Shown piece after piece: positions 43,697 to 52,397 of a DNA stretch of 64,000 nt. Where the stretch lies: positions 124,001 through 188,000 of the forward strand of contig CAKUVM010000001.1 of the NCBI GenBank assembly GCA_934699135.1, given 5' to 3'. The notes beneath the pieces are model-generated. The model worked only from the letters and a program-made list of their open reading frames with translations. It was not told where the DNA came from and searched no databases. Positions within the stretch are counted from its first letter, which is position 1. Every line of letters starts with the position of its first letter. Position numbers and translations under genes: made by a program. This stretch comes from an uncultured Bacteroidales bacterium. GTDB lineage: Bacteria; Bacteroidota; Bacteroidia; Bacteroidales; Marinilabiliaceae.

Positions 43697-44257
43697 CTAT
43701 AGTCCCTTCAAAAAATCTATGATGCCCTGCGGCGACAGCACCGCATTGGGCTGGATGAGGCGCAGCGCGGCGCGCGGCATGGCAGGCACATCGGCCGTCT
43801 GCGGGTCTTGCACAATGGTGTAGCCGCCCCTGTCGGCAATGTCTTTGAGGCCTTCGGCGCCGTCTTTGTTGGCCCCGGTGAGGATTATGCCCACACATTT
43901 GTTTCGCCACGCCTTGGCGGCTGAAGAGAGCGTGTGGTCGATGGCCGGACGGCAGAAGAGGTGCGGGGCCTCGATGGAGAGCGAGGCGGAGCCGTCGAAA
44001 TCAATGAAAAGGTGATAGTTGGCGGGGGCTATGTAGACGCGTCCGGGTTCTATGTGCTGCTTGTCATACGGCTCGCACACCTCTAGCGGGGTGCGGTCTC
44101 CCAGAGCCTCGACGAAACCGGCCCTGACGTGCTTGAGACGGTGCATGCAAATGACAATGGGCAGCGGGAACGTGGCGGGGAGAGCCGCCAAGATCCTGGA
44201 CACGACAGCGTAGCTGCCGGCCGAGCCTCCTATCACGATTGCCTTGTAGTCCGCCAT
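43697..44257 (-). CDS. Stand-alone CheB-type methylesterase
   Basis: A 186-residue methylesterase domain without a receiver. The catalytic triad is visible: serine in GGSAGSY, histidine in ICMHRLKH and aspartate in TGANKDGAEG. The receiver that normally gates CheB is absent, so its activity must be controlled some other way. I chose the start at 44257, since the ORF upstream is not domain-like. It follows the degenerate CheR gene by 13 bases, making a methyl-turnover pair. Confidence 0.85.
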   Translation of the reverse strand: MADYKAIVIGGSAGSYAVVSRILAALPATFPLPIVICMHRLKHVRAGFVEALGDRTPLEVCEPYDKQHIEPGRVYIAPANYHLFIDFDGSASLSIEAPHLFCRPAIDHTLSSAAKAWRNKCVGIILTGANKDGAEGLKDIADRGGYTIVQDPQTADVPAMPRAALRLIQPNAVLSPQGIIDFLKGL

Positions 44258-44270
44258 ATCGTCTTCTTTT

Positions 44271-45068
44271 TTATTGTCCGCAGAGCAAGGAGTAGACCCC
44301 GTCATGGCCTTGCGGGGCGAGCCTGTCCTCGGCTCCCAACGGTCGCTCCATAACGCCGAGGCAGAGCATGGACCCGGGGCGAGACAGCGAGTCTGCCAAG
44401 TGGGTCACTGCCTGCGCGTGGAGAGTGCGGTCGTAACCCAGGAGGACGTCTCGGAAAATTATGAGGTCATACTTCTCGTCCTCAAAGTTCATGAACCAAC
44501 CATTGCGGAGCGAGACTCCCCGGAAGAGGTCGGCGCGTAGCTCGGGCGCGCCCGCCCCGTTGTGGGGGAAATAGTCGTCATAAGAGTGCTGGGTCTCTAG
44601 CCTCTCGAAGTTTGAGCGGTCTTGCTGCTCGTCTTTCTTGCTCACGGCCCTAGCGTTGACAGACGCCGCTATGCGGTCGCTTATGACGTTGGCCACAATG
44701 CTGCAGTCTTTCCGCCCTGCCATATCCAGGGTCACCAGCAGGCTGAAGAGCTCATGGTAGCTGCTCAGGCAAGGGAGGTAGATATTCTTGACGCTGTCAT
44801 CCGCCAGGTCTTTCTTGAGCTGCCGCCAAAACGCCGGGGCGCGGAACAGCTCAGTCTGCGGCACAGAGAGGTAGAAAGCTATTTCGTCTGCCTTGACGAG
44901 CGAGCCCAAGGCCACGCTAAGCTCCTGCACCCTGTGGAGTCCCATCTTCTCAAAGAGATAGGCCAGCCGGCGGCGGAAAAAGTCGCCGTTGAAGTGGGTG
45001 TAGTCCACCTTCAGCCTCTCGGCCAAGCCGGCCTCAATCTCCCTCAGCTCGTTGGTTGTCAAGAACAT
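44271..45068 (-). CDS. Degenerate CheR-like protein
   Basis: A 265-residue protein with the CheR fold: a helical N-terminal domain (RRRLAYLFEKMGLHRVQEL) and a methyltransferase-like C-terminal part. The SAM motif (GCSTGEEPYS in active CheR) is replaced by PCLSSYHELFS, and the CRNVLIYF motif reads FRDVLLGY. Methyl transfer is unlikely. A role as receptor-tail or substrate-binding scaffold is possible. It overlaps nothing and lies three bases after an intact CheR gene. Confidence 0.75.
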   Translation of the reverse strand: MFLTTNELREIEAGLAERLKVDYTHFNGDFFRRRLAYLFEKMGLHRVQELSVALGSLVKADEIAFYLSVPQTELFRAPAFWRQLKKDLADDSVKNIYLPCLSSYHELFSLLVTLDMAGRKDCSIVANVISDRIAASVNARAVSKKDEQQDRSNFERLETQHSYDDYFPHNGAGAPELRADLFRGVSLRNGWFMNFEDEKYDLIIFRDVLLGYDRTLHAQAVTHLADSLSRPGSMLCLGVMERPLGAEDRLAPQGHDGVYSLLCGQ

Positions 45069-45071
45069 GGG

Positions 45072-45881
45072 TCACCTCGCTTTCTTATAGAACATACCTT
45101 GCTGCACAAATTGCGTCTTGATGGCGGAGGGCAAGTCCTCTTGCTTGCCCAAGATGAGCAGGGCGTCGTCATGCATCTTTGCCAAGACCTCGCGCATGAC
45201 GCGCGCCTGGAGCGGCTCGTTGAAATATATCATGACATTCCGGAGGAAGACGGCATCGACCCGGTAGGCGAAGGGCGGCTTGTCTTTCACCAAGTCTTGC
45301 TTGAGGAATTTGGCGCGCGAGCGAAACTCCGGGCGCACCGTCATGGTGTCGGCCTCGGTGTCTATCTCGAAATATTTGTCAAACCGGGTGTCGACCCCTA
45401 GGCCGGCCATCACCGCCGCGAAGCTGTCTAGGTAGTGCCGGTTGAAGCTGAAAGGGTATGCTCCCCTCACGGCTCTCTCCAAGACGCTCGGGTTGATGTC
45501 TGTGCCAATGACGCGGGTTCGCCCGCTGAGGCCCAGCTCATTGAGCAGTATGACGTCAGAATACACCTCAAGGCCTGTGGAGCAGCCCACGTGCCACAGT
45601 GTGGACATGGCTTGCTTGGGCAGTTGGCGGGGGAGCGCCTTGCCGAGCGCCACCCACACAGGCGGGTCGCGGAAAAGCTCGGTGGTGTTCACCGTTATGT
45701 CCTCCACCACGGCGCGCACCAGCTCCTTATCCGCCACCACGCGGTCCAGGATTTGCTCAAAGCTCATCTTCATCTCGTCGCAAATCTTCTGGAGGCGGCG
45801 CGAGATGGAGTTGACCGAATAGTCGCAGAAGTCGTAGCCGCTGCGGCTGTTGAACTCTTTGAGAAACTCCTTGACGTCCAT
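45072..45881 (-). CDS. cheR: CheR chemoreceptor methyltransferase (copy 2)
   Basis: A 269-residue CheR. The N-terminal helical domain (SRRLQKICDEMKMSFEQIL) precedes the SAM-binding region with GCSTGLEVYS and GTDINPSVLERA, and the RNVMIYFNEP motif. It would methylate glutamates on an MCP or another partner. It differs from the copy at 50526 by a variant of the SAM loop (GLEVYS instead of GEEPYT). It stands between a PAS/GAF sensor and the degenerate CheR gene. Confidence 0.88.
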   Translation of the reverse strand: MDVKEFLKEFNSRSGYDFCDYSVNSISRRLQKICDEMKMSFEQILDRVVADKELVRAVVEDITVNTTELFRDPPVWVALGKALPRQLPKQAMSTLWHVGCSTGLEVYSDVILLNELGLSGRTRVIGTDINPSVLERAVRGAYPFSFNRHYLDSFAAVMAGLGVDTRFDKYFEIDTEADTMTVRPEFRSRAKFLKQDLVKDKPPFAYRVDAVFLRNVMIYFNEPLQARVMREVLAKMHDDALLILGKQEDLPSAIKTQFVQQGMFYKKAR

Positions 45882-45908
45882 ATCGTGTGGTGGGAGGGGG
45901 GCGAGGCT

Positions 45909-47798
45909 CTAGAAGAGCTCAACCTCAATGTTTTGAATGAAGGCCGTGAATGAGTGCTCGCCATTGACCTCAGCCTCTGAGAGAAGCACGAGGACGGGGA
46001 CGCTCTCGCCGAACTTGTCTTTGATGGGCACCTCTTTGCGCTCGCCAATGATTTTGGGCATGTCTGGCGTGACGAAGGCCTTTATGAAGTCGTTTTTCTG
46101 AATGTCGTCTTCGGAGAAGAGCATGGAGACGTGGTGTCCCAAGACCTCGTCGCGGCTGTAGCTCCACAGTTTCTCCGCGGCCACGTTGAAGAACTCCACA
46201 ATGCCCTCCTGGTTGGTCGTTATGATGGCGTCCAGCATGCCGTCCAGCGTCTTCTCGTTGCGGACCTTGACGGCCTCAATCTCCTTGAATTTGGCCTCGA
46301 CCTCGGCCCTCGTCTCTTGCAGGCGGATGTCCAGCTCTCTCTGGCTGTCTTGCATCTCGCGCTCCAGCTTGACCTGGTCGGCCACGTTGGTCTCCAGGCT
46401 TATGACTTTCAGCACCTCTCCGTCAGAGTCTCGCACGGGGGTGTAGGTAGAGAGGAGCCAGACTTCCTCGCCCCTTTTGGAGCGCCGGCGGACTCGGCCG
46501 TTGTACGTGTCGCCTCTGCTGATGGTCTCGAGCAGCTCGTCGAGCTTGTCTTGGTCTTCCTTGAAGAAGAATATGCTCATGTTCTGGTCGGCGATCTCCT
46601 CGGCCTTGTAGCCGAAGGTGCGTAGGAAGTTGTCATTGACCTTGAGGATGGTGCCGTCTGTCGCGAACTCCATGCTTATGGAGGCGTGGTCGATGGCCGT
46701 GATGAAGCCCTTCATCTCAATCTCCTTCCTCTCATTCTCCTCCTGCGTCGCCCTCATCTCCTCAAGGTTCTGGCGCAGGGTCTCCTCCTGCTCGCGCATC
46801 TTGGCGGCCTGCTGCTGGGTCTCTTGGAGCAGGACTGCGGTCTGCATGTTGGTCTTGACGGTGGAGATGGTCATGGCTATGCTCTCAGCCGTCTTTTCCA
46901 AAAACTCAATCTCGTGGCGCAGGAGCGGCTGGAGCATGGCCATCTCGATGACGCCGTAGACGATGTCGTTAGACTTGAGCGGCACCAAGATGAGCGAGCT
47001 AGGGTCTCCCTCGCCCAGACCCGACGTGACGGTGATGTAGTGCTGCGGGAGCTCCGTCATGTATATGGTCTTCTGCTCCAGGGCGCATCGGCCCACGAGC
47101 CCCTCGCCCCACTCAATGACCTTGTCAGCATATTTGCGGCGGTCGTAGGCGATGAAAGCCGTAAGCTCGAAGAACTTCTTTCCGTTGTCTCCTTTCTCCT
47201 CGCCGGTGTGGAGGAGGAAGAAGCCGGCCTGGGTGAGGTGGACGTAGTCTACGAGGTAGCGTATGATGTTGTATGACAGCTCGCGCATATTGTCATTGTT
47301 GCGGCGCAGAATCTCGCCGAACTGCGCCACGCCGTTTGTGACCCACGTGCGCTGCTGCTCCTCGTCTCGCCTCTTTATGTCCTCCTTCTGGTTCTGCTTG
47401 AGGTTTTTCTGGAGCTGCACGAGCGATGATATGAGGTCGTCATCTTTGTCCTCGGCGTTTATCTTGACGTCTAGTTTTCCGGCGGAGAGGCCCTCGACGA
47501 ACTGGAGGATTGTGTCGGACCTCACCTCCTCGGCCTTGAGGGCCTTGTTCATGCCCCTGATTATTGACGCCATACGCCACGCCACGAGGTAGCCCGCCGC
47601 GGCGCACAGGAGCGGCAGCAGGAGCATGACCCAGAAGGCGGGGAAGGCGCGGACGAAGTCGGCCATTGTCCGGTCGCTGTTGTGGTAGGCGTCGGAGTCG
47701 GCCGCGAGCAGGAAGACGATGAGCGCGATCACCAGTCCGAAGAGAAGCCCCCTCAGCGCGTAGGCCCATGTCATCCGCTTCAGTTTCTTGTTTTTCAT
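45909..47798 (-). CDS. Membrane sensor with GAF and PAS domains, no kinase
   Basis: A 629-residue protein with two N-terminal membrane helices (about 12-30 and 50-72), a HAMP-like linker, a GAF domain at about 165-315, a long coiled coil (QQQAAKMREQEETLRQNLEE), two PAS domains at about 355-480 (TDGTILKVNDNFLRTFGY) and 505-625 (LDAIITTNQEGIVEFFNVA) joined by another coiled coil. There is no HATPase, GGDEF or effector domain after the last PAS. It resembles the N-terminal part of the SpoIIE protein in this cluster, suggesting common origin and a signalling partner role. Confidence 0.85.
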   Translation of the reverse strand: MKNKKLKRMTWAYALRGLLFGLVIALIVFLLAADSDAYHNSDRTMADFVRAFPAFWVMLLLPLLCAAAGYLVAWRMASIIRGMNKALKAEEVRSDTILQFVEGLSAGKLDVKINAEDKDDDLISSLVQLQKNLKQNQKEDIKRRDEEQQRTWVTNGVAQFGEILRRNNDNMRELSYNIIRYLVDYVHLTQAGFFLLHTGEEKGDNGKKFFELTAFIAYDRRKYADKVIEWGEGLVGRCALEQKTIYMTELPQHYITVTSGLGEGDPSSLILVPLKSNDIVYGVIEMAMLQPLLRHEIEFLEKTAESIAMTISTVKTNMQTAVLLQETQQQAAKMREQEETLRQNLEEMRATQEENERKEIEMKGFITAIDHASISMEFATDGTILKVNDNFLRTFGYKAEEIADQNMSIFFFKEDQDKLDELLETISRGDTYNGRVRRRSKRGEEVWLLSTYTPVRDSDGEVLKVISLETNVADQVKLEREMQDSQRELDIRLQETRAEVEAKFKEIEAVKVRNEKTLDGMLDAIITTNQEGIVEFFNVAAEKLWSYSRDEVLGHHVSMLFSEDDIQKNDFIKAFVTPDMPKIIGERKEVPIKDKFGESVPVLVLLSEAEVNGEHSFTAFIQNIEVELF

Positions 47799-47834
47799 CT
47801 ATGGGGTAGATTGTTTTCCTGATACAATGGTTTT

Positions 47835-49001
47835 CTAGGCTTTTCCCGTCAGAAGCCTCACAAGGTGCTGGTCAATCTTGTCCAGTGGCACCACGTCGTC
47901 TACGCCCCCGGCCTTGACGGCCTCTTTGGGCATCCCGTAGACCACGCAAGACTGCTCGTCTTGGGCAATGGTGTGGGCCCCGGCGTCGTGCATCTCCTTC
48001 ATGCCGCGGGCCCCGTCATTGCCCATGCCCGTGAGGATTACGCCAATGGCGTTGCTGCCGGCGTAGCGCGCCGCGGAGCGGAAGAGGACGTCTACCGACG
48101 GGCGGTGACGGTTGACGAGCGGGCCCTCCTTAATCTCGACGAAATATTCCCTGCCGACCCTCTTGAGGAGCATGTGCTTGTTTCCCGGCGCAATGAGGAC
48201 TCTGCCGCGGTAGAGCTTGTCTCCGTTCTCGGCCTCCTTGACGTTGAGGCGCGAGATCTGGTTGAGGCTGTTTGAGAACGAGCGGGTGAAGCCCTCTGGC
48301 ATGTGCTGCACAATGGCAATGCCCGGCATATCATCGGGCATGGCGCTGAGCAGCACCCTTATGGCCTCTGTGCCGCCCGTGGAGGAGCCCAGGACGATTA
48401 TTTTCTCGGTGGGCACCACGGAGTCCGTCGCGCTGCTTTTCTCCAAGATGGCGTCCGCCGTATATTTGGGTTGGACGTGCGCGATCTGCGCCGCGGGGAT
48501 GGTGGCGCTGATGCGCGGGGTGGCGATGGGCGCCGGCGCGGCGGGCCTGGTGGGGTTGACCCGCTCCTGGATGTCATCGGCCTTGACGCGCCGTATCTTG
48601 GACAAGGCCGCTGCCTTGACCGCGTCGCAGAGCATGATGTGGCTCTCTTGAAAGAAGACGTCGGGGTTCATGGCGGGCTTGCCGATGACCTCGCTCGCGC
48701 CATATTCGAGAGCCTTCATGGCGGCCTCTGTGCCGCGGGTTGTCAGTGACGAGATGACAACGACGGGTATGGGCCTTTGCGCCATTATCTTGCGCAAGAA
48801 AGTGAGGCCGTCCATGCGCGGCATCTCAATGTCGAGCGTGATGACGTCCGGCACCTCGCGCATTATCTTCTTGACGGCGATGATGGGGTCGGCGGCCGTC
48901 CCCATGACTTCAATCTCGGGGTCGGCCTCCAAAATGGCGGTGAGCGACTGGCGCACAACGGCCGAGTCGTCCACTACCAGCACTCTGATTTTATGATCCA
49001 T
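47835..49001 (-). CDS. cheB: CheB receptor methylesterase with receiver domain
   Basis: A 388-residue CheB. The receiver (about 1-120) has the acidic pair VVDDS, the phospho-acceptor Asp57 in TLDIEMP and the conserved lysine of VIGKP. The methylesterase domain (about 195-385) has the triad serine in GSSTGG, histidine in QHMPEGFT and aspartate in GMGNDGA. It removes methyl groups from, or deamidates, the MCP under control of CheA. A stem-loop followed by a T stretch lies between it and cheD, so its expression may be partly uncoupled. Confidence 0.95.
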   Translation of the reverse strand: MDHKIRVLVVDDSAVVRQSLTAILEADPEIEVMGTAADPIIAVKKIMREVPDVITLDIEMPRMDGLTFLRKIMAQRPIPVVVISSLTTRGTEAAMKALEYGASEVIGKPAMNPDVFFQESHIMLCDAVKAAALSKIRRVKADDIQERVNPTRPAAPAPIATPRISATIPAAQIAHVQPKYTADAILEKSSATDSVVPTEKIIVLGSSTGGTEAIRVLLSAMPDDMPGIAIVQHMPEGFTRSFSNSLNQISRLNVKEAENGDKLYRGRVLIAPGNKHMLLKRVGREYFVEIKEGPLVNRHRPSVDVLFRSAARYAGSNAIGVILTGMGNDGARGMKEMHDAGAHTIAQDEQSCVVYGMPKEAVKAGGVDDVVPLDKIDQHLVRLLTGKA

Positions 49002-49031
49002 GCCGAAGCGTCTCTTTAAAAAGTGGATGCC

Positions 49032-49064
49032 GCAGCCGCAACGCCCCAGAGGGCGCGCGGCTGC
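49032..49064 (-). terminator. Possible terminator or attenuator between cheD and cheB
   Basis: GCAGCCGC (49032-49039) pairs with 49057-49064, with inner GCGCCC/GGGCGT pairing. On the minus strand a CTTTTTAAAG stretch follows a few bases later. It would lower transcription into cheB and the genes beyond. Confidence 0.4.
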
Positions 49065-49102
49065 CGCAAGATGAAGCGTTATGACGCGAGGCCGCCATGG
49101 TC

Positions 49103-49579
49103 TTAGAGCTGCCTCTTGTCTAGATATTTGTGACGGACCTCGCCCGTGTCTGTGAAGAAGAGTATCTTGCGCCCCTTCTTGCCGCCGGTGCAGGAGGCCA
49201 CGATGGGAATCTTATACTCATCGAGCATTATCTTGGCAATCTGAATGTTTCGCTCGCCAATCTGCGTGGCCGACGGCCCGCCGTCAATGCCCTCGAGAAG
49301 CTCGCCGCCGCCAAAGACCTTGGCCTGGAGGTCTTCAATGCGGCTGCCCATGAACCTCATTTTCTCAACAAGTTTCTCTATGGCTATGTTGCCGTATTTG
49401 GGCGAGGCCAGGTCGTTGCCCATCCACGTGGGCAGCATGTAGTGGTTGATGCCGCCGAAATGCAGAGCCTTGTCCCACAGACACACCGCCACACAAGAGC
49501 CAAGGACCGTCTTGACGATATAGGGCTCTTTGCTTGCGAAGAATGACGAGGGGTAGAGGAAGTGCTGCGAATACTCCAT
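49103..49579 (-). CDS. cheD: CheD chemoreceptor glutamine deamidase
   Basis: A 158-residue protein. The CheD signature is clear: KTVLGSCVAVCLWD with the catalytic cysteine, GGINHYMLP with the histidine, and KVFGGGELL. It deamidates receptor glutamines so they become methylation sites, and in some species interacts with a CheC/CheY partner. I chose the start at 49579; the frame runs further upstream but that stretch overlaps the kinase-like gene in another frame. Confidence 0.94.
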   Translation of the reverse strand: MEYSQHFLYPSSFFASKEPYIVKTVLGSCVAVCLWDKALHFGGINHYMLPTWMGNDLASPKYGNIAIEKLVEKMRFMGSRIEDLQAKVFGGGELLEGIDGGPSATQIGERNIQIAKIMLDEYKIPIVASCTGGKKGRKILFFTDTGEVRHKYLDKRQL

Positions 49580-49592
49580 CCGAACGGACGCG

Positions 49593-50513
49593 TTAAAAGA
49601 GATCGACGTCGTCGTCGCCGTCCGTCTCGAAGAACATGCCGCCGTCGTCTCCGCCAAACGGGTCGGTGTTGACAACTTTGAGCCTGGGTATGGAGATGGT
49701 GAACGTTGAGCCCTCGCCCTTGACGCTCTTTATGTCTATCTTGCCCTCCAAGACGTCTAGCAAGGCCTTGGCTATGGCCAAGCCCAGGCCGTGGCCCTGG
49801 TTGATGGAGTTGATGCCCGTGTCCAGCCTCTTGAACCTCTCGAAGATGATGCTCTGGTTCTTCTCGGAGATGCCCGTGCCGAAGTCTTGCACCGAGACGT
49901 AGAGCAGGTCGTCGTCAATCCACACCTTGACGATGACTTTGCTGTCTTTGTAGCTATACTTGACGGCGTTGTTGAGGATGTTGCTTATTATCTGCTTGAG
50001 TTTCTCGGCGTCGGTGTTGAAGTAGTAGTCCTTCTCGCCGAAGCCGAGCTGGATCTCGTAGTCGAGCACGATGTCTATCCCCATCTTCCGCGTGACGATG
50101 GAGAAAGAGTCTATGACGGACTGGACGAGCTGCCTGATATGCACCTTCTGCACGTTTGGCAAAATCTCCCCCGCCTCGATCTTCGCGGCCGTGAAGATGT
50201 TCTTGAGCTGGAAGTCGAGGTTGAAGGCCTCATTGTGGATGAGGGCCACCATGGACACTATTTTCTTCCAGTCTTGCTTCTCAACGGAGAGTATGGCCTT
50301 GGAGAGGCCTATGATGGACGTGAAGGGGTTGACGATCTCGTTTGTGACGTTGGATATGAAGTGGCTCTTGAGTGCCTCGGAATCCTTGAGCCTCTTGCCC
50401 ATGGACTGGTACTCGGCCAACAAGTCGGCATACTTTTTCTCTATTTCAGATTTCTGCTTTAGCCTCGCGGAAACTTCTTTGAGGAGCTGCCTGTCTGTGA
50501 TGGTATTGTTCAT
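49593..50513 (-). CDS. Histidine-kinase-like protein lacking the phospho-histidine
   Basis: A 306-residue cytosolic protein with an N-terminal coiled coil, a dimerisation helix and a HATPase domain. The H-box should read like SHEIRTP but is TNEIVNP, so asparagine 58 replaces the phospho-accepting histidine. The ATPase part looks intact: N-box NILNNAVKYS, G1 DFGTGIS, F-box IFERFKRLD and G2 GHGLGLAI. The C-terminal tail is acidic and ends DDDVDLF. It may act as an anti-sigma-like kinase, an allosteric partner or a pseudokinase within the array. It sits between cheR and cheD. Confidence 0.85.
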   Translation of the reverse strand: MNNTITDRQLLKEVSARLKQKSEIEKKYADLLAEYQSMGKRLKDSEALKSHFISNVTNEIVNPFTSIIGLSKAILSVEKQDWKKIVSMVALIHNEAFNLDFQLKNIFTAAKIEAGEILPNVQKVHIRQLVQSVIDSFSIVTRKMGIDIVLDYEIQLGFGEKDYYFNTDAEKLKQIISNILNNAVKYSYKDSKVIVKVWIDDDLLYVSVQDFGTGISEKNQSIIFERFKRLDTGINSINQGHGLGLAIAKALLDVLEGKIDIKSVKGEGSTFTISIPRLKVVNTDPFGGDDGGMFFETDGDDDVDLF

Positions 50514-50525
50514 ATCCGAACGTTT

Positions 50526-51401
50526 TTAGTTTCTTTTGAAGATAGTTGGTTTGATATTCGTCAGGGGCACGTCCATGTTCGACATTGATTCTGAGTGGCC
50601 TATGAAGAGGTATCCGCCTTGCCTGAGTTTGGCGCAAAGTTTCCGGATCACTTTCTCCTGCGTCTCACGGTCGAAATATATCAGCACGTTGCGGCAGAAA
50701 ATGACGTCGAACTCTTCCTTTATATCGTAAACGCCGTCCATGAGGTTTAAATATTTCAAGGAAAAGTTTCGCTGCAGCAGCGGCGCCACCCTGACCGTGG
50801 GGTTGACCCGGTCCTTGCTCCGTAGGAAATATTTCTTCTTTAGCGAGAGCGGGATCATGGCGATGGCCTTTTCGGGGTATACTCCCCTGGCGGCTTTCTC
50901 CAGCACGTTTTGCGAGATGTCCGTCCCCACAATGTTGAAAGTGAGGCCGGGGTGCTGCTCAACGTACTCGTTGAGGACCACCGCGATGGTGTATGGCTCC
51001 TCGCCGCTGGAGCAGGCCGCGCTCCATATGTTGACGTTTCGCCGACCCTCGGCCTGGAACTCCGGCAAGGCCGTGCTCTGGAGAAAGTCGAAGTGGACGG
51101 GCTCGCGGAAGAAGTCGGTCTTGTTCGTGGTGATGACGCTCAAGAAGTTGTACAGCTCGTTGCGCTGCCCCTCGGGGCTGAAGAAGTATTTCTTGTATTC
51201 CGAGTAGGACGACATCTTCAGCTCACGGATTCTCTTGAGGAGCCTGCCCTGGAGCATGATCCTCTTGATGTCCGGCATCTTGATGCCGAACTGGTCGTAG
51301 ATGTAGCTGCTGAACTGACGGAAGTCGGCCTGCGACAGCTCCGCGCGGAAGCAGTCGAAGTCTTTGCCCTCTGTGACGTCTTTCAGCTCCTCATCCACCA
51401 T
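50526..51401 (-). CDS. cheR: CheR chemoreceptor methyltransferase (copy 3, canonical)
   Basis: A 291-residue CheR with all hallmarks: the N-terminal domain (RIMLQGRLLKRIRELKMSSY), SAM loop WSAACSSGEEPYT, acidic residue in GTDISQNVLEKA and FCRNVLIYFDR, with GHSESM near the C-terminus. It transfers methyl groups from SAM to receptor glutamates for adaptation. Of the three CheR-type genes in this cluster it is the most canonical and lies next to cheW and cheA. Confidence 0.94.
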   Translation of the reverse strand: MVDEELKDVTEGKDFDCFRAELSQADFRQFSSYIYDQFGIKMPDIKRIMLQGRLLKRIRELKMSSYSEYKKYFFSPEGQRNELYNFLSVITTNKTDFFREPVHFDFLQSTALPEFQAEGRRNVNIWSAACSSGEEPYTIAVVLNEYVEQHPGLTFNIVGTDISQNVLEKAARGVYPEKAIAMIPLSLKKKYFLRSKDRVNPTVRVAPLLQRNFSLKYLNLMDGVYDIKEEFDVIFCRNVLIYFDRETQEKVIRKLCAKLRQGGYLFIGHSESMSNMDVPLTNIKPTIFKRN

Positions 51402-51414
51402 GGCCGGACTAGTT

Positions 51415-51909
51415 TTATTTCGTTGCTTGTATCTTGTTGGCCTCGGCCGTTATGCTTGCCATGGAGACGACGTCGGTGTCATTGAAGACCTTGTCCGGGT
51501 CGAGGAACATGGCCAGCCCGCCGTCGGCCGGCGCAGCGAATAGCACGTAGCCGGGCTTGTAGGCCGTGTCTATCTTGAGGCGTCCGTCCTCAGGGACGTC
51601 CATGACGCCGCGCACCTCGTCGACAGCCAGGGCGACATCGAACAACTCATCGCCGTTTTTCACGGAAATGATGACGACGTAGGTCTGCTCATTCAGGTTC
51701 AGCGGCTTGAGGCCGAACTTCACGCCGCTGTCTATGCACGGCAGCACGCGGCCGCGATGCCGGATCAGCCCCAGGAGATATGGCAGCCCGCCGGGGTTGG
51801 CCTCTGGCTTCTCGTAGGCCTGGATCTCCACCACGCGCGAGACGTGGACCCCGTAGAGGCCGCCGTCTACCGCGAAGGTGAGGTATGAGTTGATTATTTC
51901 TTCTTCCAT
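51415..51909 (-). CDS. cheW: CheW coupling protein (copy 2)
   Basis: A 164-residue CheW fold: YLTFAVDGGLYGVHVSRVVEIQ at the start, LPYLLGLIRHRGRVLPCIDSGVKFGL in the core and FDVALAVDEVRGVMDVP near the end. It links receptors to the CheA P5 domain. It is shorter of conserved glycine text than cheW copy 1, and both lie behind cheA, so one may serve a particular partner. Confidence 0.9.
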   Translation of the reverse strand: MEEEIINSYLTFAVDGGLYGVHVSRVVEIQAYEKPEANPGGLPYLLGLIRHRGRVLPCIDSGVKFGLKPLNLNEQTYVVIISVKNGDELFDVALAVDEVRGVMDVPEDGRLKIDTAYKPGYVLFAAPADGGLAMFLDPDKVFNDTDVVSMASITAEANKIQATK

Positions 51910-51945
51910 TGTTAGGACTGCTGAGACGTTTTGTGAATCCGCGCC

Positions 51946-52392
51946 TTAGAGCAGGGCCTGCTCCAACTCGTCTAGTTTGAGGAGATATACGAACTTGTCT
52001 CCCCCCTTGATGGTGCCGGCCACGGCCCTCTGCACTTCGGGAGCCACGTTGATGACCACCTCGTGCGAGAAAGATCCGGGTGCGGCCTCGAAGACGTCGT
52101 CCATCTCATCTACCCTGAAACCAACCATTTCCTCTTTGCCGTCGGACTCCAGGCCCACCACCACAATGCTCTGCTCCGGCAGTCCCTGGGCCTCGTCTCG
52201 CCCCAGGAGCGCGCGGAAGTCCACGACCGGGATCATGTTGCCGTGGTTGTTTATGACGCCTTTTATGAAAGGCTTGGTGAGCGGCACCCTGGTGGGCGGG
52301 ACGCTGGCCAAAATGTGGCGCACGGAGGCCGTCTCCACGGCGAAATATTCGCCGCTTACCTTGAACGAGGTGACCGATTTGATCTCTTCCAT
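51946..52392 (-). CDS. cheW: CheW coupling protein (copy 1)
   Basis: A 148-residue CheW with VTSFKVSGEYFAVETASVRHIL, the core IKGVINNHGNMIPVVDFRALLG and MVGFRVDEMDDVFE. It connects the MCP hexagonal array to CheA. It starts five bases after the cheA stop, so the two are translated together. Confidence 0.92.
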   Translation of the reverse strand: MEEIKSVTSFKVSGEYFAVETASVRHILASVPPTRVPLTKPFIKGVINNHGNMIPVVDFRALLGRDEAQGLPEQSIVVVGLESDGKEEMVGFRVDEMDDVFEAAPGSFSHEVVINVAPEVQRAVAGTIKGGDKFVYLLKLDELEQALL

Positions 52393-52397
52393 ATCTC

